12,254 nt of DNA, from positions 1 to 12,254 of the forward strand of contig JBIOJM010000312.1 in NCBI GenBank assembly GCA_044450785.1, read 5' to 3'. Position 1 is the stretch's first letter, and each line of letters begins with the position of its first letter. A program made the position numbers and the translations under genes. Source of the stretch: JBIOJM01 sp044450785 (GTDB lineage Bacteria; Planctomycetota; Planctomycetia; Isosphaerales; Isosphaeraceae). Below are positions 1 through 8,479 of the stretch, one piece after another. The notes beneath the pieces are model-generated. The model saw only the letters and a program-made list of their open reading frames with translations. It had not been told where the DNA came from and made no database searches.

Positions 1-1
1 G

Positions 2-589
2 GGGGGTGGCGCCGGCGGCGGTGCCGGTCGCGGCATCGGACCAGGTACCCAGTTCTTCGGCGCGCGCGACCACGCTCACTCCTTCGCCTATGTTATTGAT
101 TGCTCCGGCAGCATGGCTACTCGCAATTCGCTCGATATTGCCAAACGGGAAATGTTTTCCAGCATCAGCCAACTTTCTCCAACCGCCCAATTTGCCGTAA
201 TTTTCTACAACGACCATGCTCGCATATTGAGCGATCCCCTGGGGCAAAGGGGGCTCATGGCGGCGACGGTGACCAACAAGGCGCGGATGCGAACCCAATT
301 AGAATCGATTTCCCCGTTCGGTGGCACCGATCACATGTTAGCCTTGCGCGAGGCGTTGAAGCTAACGCCTGAAGTCATCTTCTTCCTGACCGACGCGGAT
401 ATGATGACCAACGGTGACGTTAACGAAATCTTGGCGGAAGTGGGTTCGACGCGAATCCAAGCTGTCGAGTTCGGACGCGGAACCGAACTGGGCCAGCGTA
501 CCCCCTTGGGTCGGTTGGCAACCACTACGGGGGGCTCCTATCTGTACATTGACGTGAGCAAATTCCCCAGGTCGAGCGGGGGGTTTTGA
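2..589 (+). CDS. VWA domain protein, 5' end missing
   Basis: This is the C-terminal part (195 residues visible) of a von Willebrand factor A domain protein. The frame is open from the window edge, so the true start lies outside. A Gly/Ala-rich linker (visible residues 1-15) leads into the VWA fold. The MIDAS metal site is complete: D-x-S-x-S at residues 33-37 (DCSGS), Thr109 in GGTDH, and Asp131 in FLTDAD. VWA domains with an intact MIDAS usually bind a protein partner through Mg2+. The short tail ends in a Ser/Gly-rich stretch. The Gly-rich linker before the domain suggests an upstream N-terminal region, possibly secreted or membrane-anchored, which cannot be seen. I remember similar single-domain VWA proteins in planctomycetes, but the partner is unknown. 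The domain call is firm and the cellular role is open. Confidence 0.88.
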   Translation, partial: GGGAGGGAGRGIGPGTQFFGARDHAHSFAYVIDCSGSMATRNSLDIAKREMFSSISQLSPTAQFAVIFYNDHARILSDPLGQRGLMAATVTNKARMRTQLESISPFGGTDHMLALREALKLTPEVIFFLTDADMMTNGDVNEILAEVGSTRIQAVEFGRGTELGQRTPLGRLATTTGGSYLYIDVSKFPRSSGGF

Positions 590-845
590 GAAAGGGCCAC
601 ACGACGAGAGCAGCTTCCCAGCCTGCCAAGGTGCCTTCCGATAGAGTATCTGCCCCATCTTGTTGATGAAGAGAGTCTACCCGCGATATCTCCACTTCAA
701 AACGGCCACCGACCGAGCCGATCGCATTCATGTGTGGAATTTTATCTGTTTCGCTGAATGCATGGGCTGACCCTCGCCGGGAGACGACCGCGTATTTTTT
801 ATGCCGGGGGCGTACGCGACAAAGGATTAACCCAGCAAAGCACTT

Positions 846-877
846 CCAGCCGACGCAGCTAGCGTGGGCTGGCTTTT
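846..877 (+). terminator. Possible intrinsic terminator after the VWA gene
   Basis: CCAGCC (846-851) pairs with GGCTGG (867-872). ACGC (853-856) pairs with GCGT (862-865) inside a single G/G mismatch, leaving a 5-base loop. CTTTT follows at 873-877. The T-tract is short and the hairpin is about 257 bp past the VWA stop codon, so termination is plausible but not certain. Confidence 0.4.
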
Positions 878-965
878 GACTGTAGCCCGTATGGGTGCAA
901 ATTCGCCCTTTCCTTTCTATGCTACTCTGTGTCCCCTGTGACGTTGTGGTGAGAATTGCAGGCTA

Positions 966-1019
966 GACCCTTTCCCAGCGGGCGGCGGTTGTGTTTAATC
1001 GCTGGGAAAAAGGGGGGTC
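966..1019. repeat. Long inverted repeat in the hppA upstream region
   Basis: TTTCCCAGCG (971-980) and CGCTGGGAAA (1000-1009) are perfect 10-base arms around a 19-base loop. GACCC (966-970) and GGGTC (1015-1019) extend the stem across a 5-base bulge. No T-tract follows on either strand, so it does not look like a terminator. It could be a structured leader of hppA or a protein-binding site. Confidence 0.7.
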
Positions 1020-1277
1020 GCTTGGTCTTTGAATCCCGAAGTCCCTGCCGAAATGCGGAACGGAAGCCGGGGAGCCGATGGCGGTGGCTAGGGGACGATC
1101 TCCGTGCCCGCGCCCGGGGCCGGAGCGGGACCAGGGGGAATGAACCGGGCGGTTCTGTGCCCCTCGCAGCGCAGGCGCAAGTGCAAGCGCAGGCGACCTC
1201 GCGAGTGCGCCCCGTGGCTGCCTCAATCTTGATCCGATCTGCTTGCTCACCGACAAACCACTTTGACCGATTCCGAC

Positions 1278-1334
1278 GGTGCTCACCGAGCACCCGACAA
1301 CCGTCGTGGTGCTCATCGAGCATCCGACAACCGT
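1278..1334. repeat. Two tandem palindromic repeat units before hppA
   Basis: Two 27-base units start 30 bp apart (1278-1304 and 1308-1334) and match at 25 of 27 positions. Each opens with a hairpin of the form GGTGCTC-N3-GAGCACC and ends in CGACAACCGT. The second unit has changed CACC to CATC, which in RNA keeps pairing as a G-U wobble. GACGGT (1275-1280) and ACCGTC (1300-1305) can form a competing stem around the first hairpin. The units end 45 bp before the hppA start codon. The same palindrome recurs at 10327-10347. Confidence 0.8.
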
Positions 1335-1366
1335 TAATTGCCGAGCGTGTAGCAACTCTTGAACCT

Positions 1367-1377
1367 GGAGATAAGGA
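1367..1377 (+). promoter_or_regulatory. Ribosome-binding site of hppA
   Basis: GGAG at 1367-1370 lies 9 bases before the ATG at 1380. A second purine run, AAGGA at 1373-1377, is too close to be the main site. This supports the ATG at 1380 over the in-frame TTG at 1359, which has no such site. Confidence 0.7.
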
Positions 1378-1379
1378 TC

Positions 1380-3968
<2,589 letters not shown>

Positions 3969-4048
3969 GCAAAGGTCAACGCGGGACGTGAGGGGCCTGC
4001 AATTCCGAATCGGGAACCCATCCCTCACTCCGCCGCGAAATTGAAAGA

Positions 4049-4093
4049 CGCCTCTCCGCGCTGGGTTTCCCCTGGCTTGGAGAGGCGTTTTTT
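4049..4093 (+). terminator. Intrinsic terminator of hppA
   Basis: A perfect 9-bp stem, CGCCTCTCC (4049-4057) with GGAGAGGCG (4079-4087), is followed by TTTTTT at 4088-4093. It lies about 80 bp past the hppA stop codon, in the 148-bp gap between two convergent genes. Read on the minus strand, the same stem is followed by a looser TCTTTCAATTT, so it may also stop transcripts from the sigma/anti-sigma pair. Confidence 0.9.
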
Positions 4094-4116
4094 GTTTGCG
4101 CTTCGGGGAATCAGTT

Positions 4117-4626
4117 TCAGCTTCGCTTATCCTCGCCGAGCAGGTGCTGGCTCGACTGGAGGAAGCGGTGCTGGCGGCTCTTGGAGGCATGAGCGGCGAC
4201 CGCGGTCTGTGATTGGACCTTCAAATCGGCGAGGTTAGCCTGGCAGAAGGGACACTCGACGACCTCGATGTGGAACGTCAGGTACGAGGCCAGTTCGGGG
4301 TCGAGGACATCGAGCAAGAAGCTGCCCAACTGCTGGCGGCTGGGGCAGGTCAGGCGAGCGCGGTTCCAGATGGCGCCAAGGGTGTGGAGCTGGCCGTCGG
4401 CCCGGTTTTGGCGGACGTCCTCAAGGCGGGCGCGGAGCTCGGCCGAGTCGCGCAGGGCCTTTTCCACCCGCGCCGATTCTTCAGAGGCCAGGGCGTCGGC
4501 CAAATACTCGCGGAGCATTGTGTCATCGATCGAGGCCGGCGCGGGGGCAGGTTCACGCCCGCGGCCGCGAGGAACCGCGGCGCGATCGGAGTCGGGTTTG
4601 CCCTTACCCATGACGTCCCCCCTCAT
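4117..4626 (-). CDS. Putative zinc-type anti-sigma factor
   Basis: This small soluble protein (169 residues, no membrane segment) is probably the partner of the ECF sigma factor encoded 6 bp upstream. The C-terminal half has Cys94, His119, Cys125 and Cys128 in a C-x24-H-x5-C-x2-C pattern. This resembles the zinc-binding anti-sigma fold, whose usual spacing is H-x3-C-x2-C, so two residues are extra. The N-terminal half is charged and helical (about 35-75) after a basic, Pro/Ala-rich start. Family knowledge suggests it would hold the sigma factor inactive until a signal releases it; this is inference here. The ATG at 4626 has GGAGG ten bases upstream, inside the end of the sigma gene. A second in-frame ATG at 4611 follows AGGGGGGA and is a real alternative that would shorten the protein by five residues. 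Confidence 0.7.
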   Translation of the reverse strand: MRGDVMGKGKPDSDRAAVPRGRGREPAPAPASIDDTMLREYLADALASEESARVEKALRDSAELRARLEDVRQNRADGQLHTLGAIWNRARLTCPSRQQLGSFLLDVLDPELASYLTFHIEVVECPFCQANLADLKVQSQTAVAAHASKSRQHRFLQSSQHLLGEDKRS

Positions 4627-4632
4627 GATCGG

Positions 4633-5262
4633 TCAACCTCCGCCCAACTCGTCGAGGGAGAGCCCGGCGCGCCGGGCCATCTCCTTGAGCCGGGCGATTG
4701 TCTGAAACTTGTAGCTGGCCACCGCCTGTTCGGTGATTTCGAGATGCCTGGCAACATCCTTGTTGGCCCATCCCTTGACGATCAAGAGCTCCATGCAGCG
4801 GAGCCGGTCGTAGTCGGCCCGGGCCAGCCATTCGCGGACCAACTGGCCCATGGCCTCGGTCAACAGCCGCTCCTCGGCCTTGCGCCGCTCGCTGCTGCGC
4901 GCGATGCTCGAGGCGGCCCGGCCGCCGCCGGGAACCTCGTCCAGCGGGCGACCGTGGTCATCCGAGCCGAACTGGTCGATCGGCCGCCGTCCCTGCTTAC
5001 GCAGGTGGTCTGTCAGTTTATGGGCGGCGATCGAGAACAGGTAGGCCTCCATGTCCCGCTTCTCGTCGTAGTGCGGCAGGCTGGTCAAGAAGCCGATGAA
5101 CGTCTCCTGGACCACATCCTCGCTGGCTGCTCGATCGCGGAGCCGGCTGTCAACGAACGCCAAGAGCCGCCCCTCGAACCGTTCGATGAGCTGACGCCAC
5201 GCCTCGGCATCTCCCCCGCGAACTTGCCGGACCAGAAGGGCATCGGTCTCTGTGGCCGCCAT
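4633..5262 (-). CDS. ECF-type RNA polymerase sigma-70 factor
   Basis: This 209-residue alternative sigma factor has the two-domain ECF layout. Region 2 spans about residues 8-92 and includes the typical DVVQETFIGFL (49-59) and AYLFSIAAHKLTDHLRK (73-89), which bind core polymerase and melt the -10 box. A Gly/Ser/Arg-rich linker (about 95-130) is longer than in many ECF factors. Region 4 spans about 145-197, with the helix-turn-helix around GWANKDVARHLEITEQAV (164-181) for the -35 box. An in-frame TAA lies two codons before the ATG, so this is the first possible start, though the ribosome-binding site is weak. Only 6 bp separate it from the anti-sigma-like gene. The nearby kinase and FHA genes fit the planctomycete habit of placing ECF factors with Ser/Thr kinases. 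Its target promoters cannot be read from this window. Confidence 0.93.
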   Translation of the reverse strand: MAATETDALLVRQVRGGDAEAWRQLIERFEGRLLAFVDSRLRDRAASEDVVQETFIGFLTSLPHYDEKRDMEAYLFSIAAHKLTDHLRKQGRRPIDQFGSDDHGRPLDEVPGGGRAASSIARSSERRKAEERLLTEAMGQLVREWLARADYDRLRCMELLIVKGWANKDVARHLEITEQAVASYKFQTIARLKEMARRAGLSLDELGGG

Positions 5263-5327
5263 CAGTTAGATCCGCCCCGGGACGGGTTGAGACGCGGAAT
5301 GGTCCTCCCTCGGAGTCCACCAATTGT

Positions 5328-5347
5328 AAACGCACCCGGGGGCGTTT
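5328..5347 (-). terminator. Weak terminator or attenuator hairpin between the membrane-protein and sigma genes
   Basis: On the minus strand, AAACGC and GCGTTT form a 6-bp stem around an 8-base loop, followed by ACAATT. It starts about 12 bp past the stop codon of the 5359-6351 gene and lies about 65 bp before the sigma start codon. The stem is short and there is no proper U-run, so it may only lower read-through, or may be part of the sigma gene's promoter region. Confidence 0.35.
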
Positions 5348-5358
5348 GCCTACAATAA

Positions 5359-6351
5359 TCACGCCACCATGTGGTACAAGATCACACCGGCGGCACCGAT
5401 ACCCGCGGCGGCCAGCATTCTCAGCCTGTTGGTGTAATAACCCTTGGTCGCTTCGTCAGTGCGGATGTAGCCGGAAACAGCCCCCAGGCAGACGAGGACG
5501 AAGGCCAGGGAGCCGCCCAAGGTGATCAGCCGCCGCTCGACCAGTTCGCGGTTGTACACCTCAACCAGTTGGGCGCGGCGCTCTGGGGAAGCGTCAAATT
5601 TGAGTTCCGCCTCGTAGAGAATGGTGTCCTTCAAGGCGCCGTGGTCCTTGACGATCGGTTTGATTCGAGTCTCCAGAACCATGGCATCCAGCAGCCGCGG
5701 TGGCGGTGTCCATGAGGCCGGGACCTGGGGATCGAGCCAGTTGACGACATTCTCTTGGAGCTTGCGGCGTGCTTCAGCCTTGGCCCGTTCCTCGGTCGCT
5801 GAGATCAACCCGGTCACCGTATGGGACGCGGACGAAACCGGAGCGGCTGATGCAACGGCCGCCGGGGCGTTCGGCCCGGGCGGGGCCTTGTGCTGGATCG
5901 CGATCACGGGGCGCGGCTGGGCCGGCGGCTGGGCCTGGGCCTCGGACACTCGAGTCCCCGGCACGATGGGCACCGGGAGCCCTTCGGCCTCCTCTCGCGC
6001 GGATGGCGGAGGCGGGGGAGCCGGAGGTGGAGAATGGGGTGGATCGTCGTTCGAGGCCAGCGACCCGCGGACCTCGTCGAAGGCCTGATGGACCTCGTCC
6101 CGCGCCTCGTCGAAGGCGTGACGGACCTCGTCCCGCGCCTGGTCGAGGGCTTGCCTCGCTTCGTCGAGGGCCTGCCGCCGTTGCTGTCGGACCGTGGCGG
6201 GGAGACGCCACTTCGCGTCGCCGTGACGCGCGTAACGCGGACTGTCCCCGTGCCTCGCGGGCCCCGCGGGCCGTATGTGTACCGCCCGGTGCCTCGCCAT
6301 GATCCAGAAAACCAGCATCACCAGGACGAGCAGGAGGAGGAAACGTTTCAT
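5359..6351 (-). CDS. Membrane protein with coiled coil and Pro-rich linker, function unknown
   Basis: This protein has 330 residues from the chosen ATG. Residues 4-19 form a signal-anchor helix just after a basic MKR start. A charged coiled coil follows (about 55-97), built from mixed 7- and 11-residue repeats such as QALDEAR and RDEVHQAFDEV. Next is a Pro/Ala-rich linker (about 103-175), then a conserved-looking domain (about 176-270, with WLDPQVPASW). Two membrane helices close the protein (about 277-295 and 309-327), joined by a short loop containing YIRTDEATKGYY. This suggests most of the middle lies in the periplasm, but I have not determined the topology. I recall C-terminal regions like this in planctomycete hypothetical proteins, with no known function. 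The gene lies 36 bp past the kinase stop codon, likely in the same transcript. A GTG at 6381 could add ten residues, but it has no ribosome-binding site and would spoil the N-terminal anchor. Confidence 0.8.
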   Translation of the reverse strand: MKRFLLLLVLVMLVFWIMARHRAVHIRPAGPARHGDSPRYARHGDAKWRLPATVRQQRRQALDEARQALDQARDEVRHAFDEARDEVHQAFDEVRGSLASNDDPPHSPPPAPPPPPSAREEAEGLPVPIVPGTRVSEAQAQPPAQPRPVIAIQHKAPPGPNAPAAVASAAPVSSASHTVTGLISATEERAKAEARRKLQENVVNWLDPQVPASWTPPPRLLDAMVLETRIKPIVKDHGALKDTILYEAELKFDASPERRAQLVEVYNRELVERRLITLGGSLAFVLVCLGAVSGYIRTDEATKGYYTNRLRMLAAAGIGAAGVILYHMVA

Positions 6352-6387
6352 TGGAGTCCAATCCCGTAAGCGACTCAACACTTGCGA

Positions 6388-8355
6388 CTAAGCACTGAGA
6401 GCTTTGCCCTTGCGTGTTTGCTTTTCCGTGGCGCGGACGTACCGCGCGTAGAGTGCGGCTGCCTCATTCCAGGGGCTGACCAGTTGGACGGCCGTGGCGA
6501 TCAAGACCGCGATGGCGATCCCGTCCTGACGATCGTAAGGCCAGAACGGGAGGAGAACGGTGGACAGGAACCCGGTCCAGATAATCGGGCTGATGCGGAA
6601 TCGCGACTTGCGATCGCGCGTGGCCAGGGACAACCAGCCCACCATGATGGTGTACAAGGCCCCGAAATAGACTGGCTCAAGGTTCTGAGGCTGCGAGAAG
6701 AAGGCATATTGCACGTTCAAGCCGAGTCGCGTGTTCTGCGCCAGCGAAGTGCCGACGAGGCCCACGAGCAGTCCACCCACCAGGGAGATCAACCGGCGGG
6801 AGGTGCCGTCGAGCCGGCGCGTCTCGACGACCTTGCTGGGGATCAAGGCGGTCCAGGTCCCGAGCAGCGCCATGCCGAAGAGGTAAGCCAACTGCTGGGG
6901 CTGGCCGGACGGATCGATGTTCAAGATCGCGGCGGCCGGGATGGTCAATATCGCGACGAGGGGGGCGGCCCAGAGCATCGAGGCAGCCAGCTCGGCAATG
7001 CGGATCCGGCTGCTGGGCAAGGGGGGCGGCTCGGGCGGCGGTGGTGCAGCCACCCGGCGGGGCGGCTGAGTGGGGACCGGACGAGCGTAGGATGCCCGGC
7101 GAACAGCCCCATTTGCCTGGGGAGGCCCCTGATTGCGCGGCGCCTGAGCCCGCGCGGGTGGGGGAGGCGGGGGGGTGTAGCGACCCGGGCGCCGCAGTGC
7201 CTCCCAGTTGGCCTGGAGCCGCTGCTTGAGCCCGCCCAAGTTCTGACTTCGAGGCGGACGGGTGTCCGGACCGATGTAGAAGATGGGCTCCTCGGCCTCG
7301 ATCCGCAGGACGTCGTCCTGGTCCGGCCGGTTGGCGGCGGCGGCCCCATCGCGAGCCGGCGTGTTGGGGCCGGACTTGCCGTCGCCGATGATACGAACTT
7401 CAGGCGCGCGTGGGGCATCTCCGGGAGGCAGCAGGTCGTAGACCCGGCTGGGGCGCTGATTCGGGTCCTTGGCCAGCGCCTTGGCCACGATCGTCTGATA
7501 AGGCTGGGGAAGCATCGAGACGTCCGGCCGGGCCGTCAAGTGCTTCATCAGCACCTCGTTGACCGTCTCGCCGTCAAAGGGCACCCGTCCCGTAAGCATC
7601 TCGTGGAGGATAATGCCGATGGCGTAGATATCGATCGGCTTGTGGTACTTGCCCGAACCGATTTCAGGGGCCATGTAGTGGCAGGTACCGATGCTTTCGG
7701 AGTGTTCGCTCCCCTGGGTGGGGGTGATCAGCTTGGCGAGGCCGTAGTCGCCGATCTTGACGATCCCCTCCTCCATGAACAGATTGGCCGGCTTGAGGTC
7801 GCGGTGGACGATTCCGTGGTCGTGGAGGTAGGCGACTCCCTCGACCAACCCTTTGAGCCAGTTGCGGACCTCGGGCAGCGGCAGCCCGGCGGGATACTGC
7901 TTCAAGACGCTGGCCAGGCTGGGGCCGGCGACATACTCCATGACGACGAACGTGTCGTCGGCGTCGCTGGTCTTCATGTCGAAGATGGTGAGCAAGTTCG
8001 GGCACTTCAGGTTCATGCACTGCATGACCCCGCGCCGCTCGACGTCGAGATTGCGAAGGATCAACTTGATCGCGACTTCCTTACCCGAATCGGACGTGGC
8101 GTAATAGACCTCGCCGAAGCCCCCGCGCCCGATGGCCCGTTTGATCGTGTAGCCATCGAGCGGCCGGGCTCCCGAGCCGAAGGTGTAGCGACCATGCGCC
8201 TGGGATGTGAGGTTGACTTTGGGCATATCTGAGCTTCCCATAGGGTCTTCGGGCCCTGATCGCGACGGGGCTTTAGGCTCGTAGGCGACCGTTTCGGCCA
8301 TGCGGCGATCGTGGTTCACGTCCGCGCCAGGCAGTTCTTCAGCCGTCGCACTCAT
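6388..8355 (-). CDS. Transmembrane serine/threonine protein kinase
   Basis: This 655-residue Hanks-type (PknB-like) kinase should phosphorylate Ser/Thr residues of partner proteins. After a variable N-terminus (1-60), the kinase domain spans about 68-308. It has the glycine loop GRGGFGEV (76-83), catalytic Lys97 in VAIK, HRDLKPAN (184-191) with catalytic Asp186, and APE at 229-231. The metal-binding motif is DYG (203-205) rather than DFG, a tolerated change. A Pro-rich linker (about 394-448) leads to a C-terminal membrane domain with about six hydrophobic segments between 453 and 630, so the kinase is anchored by a multi-pass domain instead of the usual single helix with a sensor. The start at 8355 is preceded by GGAG at about 11 bases. 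A farther in-frame ATG at 8532 would overlap the FHA gene and adds an unconserved-looking stretch. The FHA gene lies directly upstream. Confidence 0.94.
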   Translation of the reverse strand: MSATAEELPGADVNHDRRMAETVAYEPKAPSRSGPEDPMGSSDMPKVNLTSQAHGRYTFGSGARPLDGYTIKRAIGRGGFGEVYYATSDSGKEVAIKLILRNLDVERRGVMQCMNLKCPNLLTIFDMKTSDADDTFVVMEYVAGPSLASVLKQYPAGLPLPEVRNWLKGLVEGVAYLHDHGIVHRDLKPANLFMEEGIVKIGDYGLAKLITPTQGSEHSESIGTCHYMAPEIGSGKYHKPIDIYAIGIILHEMLTGRVPFDGETVNEVLMKHLTARPDVSMLPQPYQTIVAKALAKDPNQRPSRVYDLLPPGDAPRAPEVRIIGDGKSGPNTPARDGAAAANRPDQDDVLRIEAEEPIFYIGPDTRPPRSQNLGGLKQRLQANWEALRRPGRYTPPPPPPARAQAPRNQGPPQANGAVRRASYARPVPTQPPRRVAAPPPPEPPPLPSSRIRIAELAASMLWAAPLVAILTIPAAAILNIDPSGQPQQLAYLFGMALLGTWTALIPSKVVETRRLDGTSRRLISLVGGLLVGLVGTSLAQNTRLGLNVQYAFFSQPQNLEPVYFGALYTIMVGWLSLATRDRKSRFRISPIIWTGFLSTVLLPFWPYDRQDGIAIAVLIATAVQLVSPWNEAAALYARYVRATEKQTRKGKALSA

Positions 8356-8369
8356 GAGTTGAGCAACTC
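8356..8369 (-). promoter_or_regulatory. Hairpin that covers the kinase ribosome-binding site
   Basis: On the minus strand, GAGTTG-CT-CAACTC is a perfect inverted repeat ending at the base just before the kinase ATG. Its first arm contains most of the GGAG ribosome-binding site (8367-8370). If the stem forms (6 bp with a tight 2-base loop, or 5 bp with 4 bases), it would hide the site and lower translation. Confidence 0.45.
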
Positions 8370-8377
8370 CAACAGAG

Positions 8378-8394
8378 GGCCGGTTCAACCGGCC
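8378..8394. repeat. Hairpin in the FHA-kinase gap
   Basis: GGCCGGT-TCA-ACCGGCC is a perfect 7-bp stem with a 3-base loop. No T-run follows, so I read it as an mRNA-processing or stability element, not a terminator. It is one of several hairpins in this 124-bp gap. Confidence 0.55.
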
Positions 8395-8463
8395 GGGACC
8401 ACCTGACTGATCGACCGGCGCTGACAACGGCCACTGATATCGGCCGACGGAGCCGGGCTTCCC

Positions 8464-8479
8464 GATACGGGTTCGTATC
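8464..8479. repeat. Hairpin touching the FHA stop codon
   Basis: GATACG-GGTT-CGTATC is a perfect 6-bp stem with a 4-base loop. It begins at the base next to the FHA gene's TAG stop (8480-8482). No U-tract follows on the minus strand. It may protect the 3' end of an FHA transcript or partly uncouple FHA from kinase expression. Confidence 0.5.

Larger units (their letters stand above)
590..1379. other. Long intergenic region upstream of hppA
   Basis: No convincing gene lies in these 790 bp. The open frames here have Arg/Pro/Ala-rich translations typical of chance ORFs in GC-rich DNA, and none shows a recognisable domain. The region holds a terminator-like hairpin (846-877), a long inverted repeat (966-1019), GC-rich Gln/Ala-type short repeats around 1168-1196, and two tandem palindromic units (1278-1334). 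The hppA promoter should be here, but I could not place a -35/-10 pair with confidence. TTGACT at 876 lacks a good -10 box at the right spacing. Confidence 0.6.

Noticed and set aside
1278..1334. CRISPR-like tandem repeats
   Set aside because: There are only two units with a 3-base gap, so there is no room for spacers, and no cas-like gene is nearby.
1359..1379. TTG start for hppA seven codons upstream
   Set aside because: No ribosome-binding site precedes it, while the ATG at 1380 has GGAG at 9 bases and begins a good signal peptide.
4213..5358. 381-codon plus-strand open frame opposite the sigma and anti-sigma genes
   Set aside because: It spans two recognisable minus-strand genes and has no recognisable domain or ribosome-binding site of its own.
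6382..8232. 616-codon plus-strand open frame opposite the kinase gene
   Set aside because: The kinase on the minus strand has all catalytic motifs. The plus-strand translation is low in hydrophobic clusters and rich in Gly/Arg/Asp/Gln, as expected of an antisense shadow.
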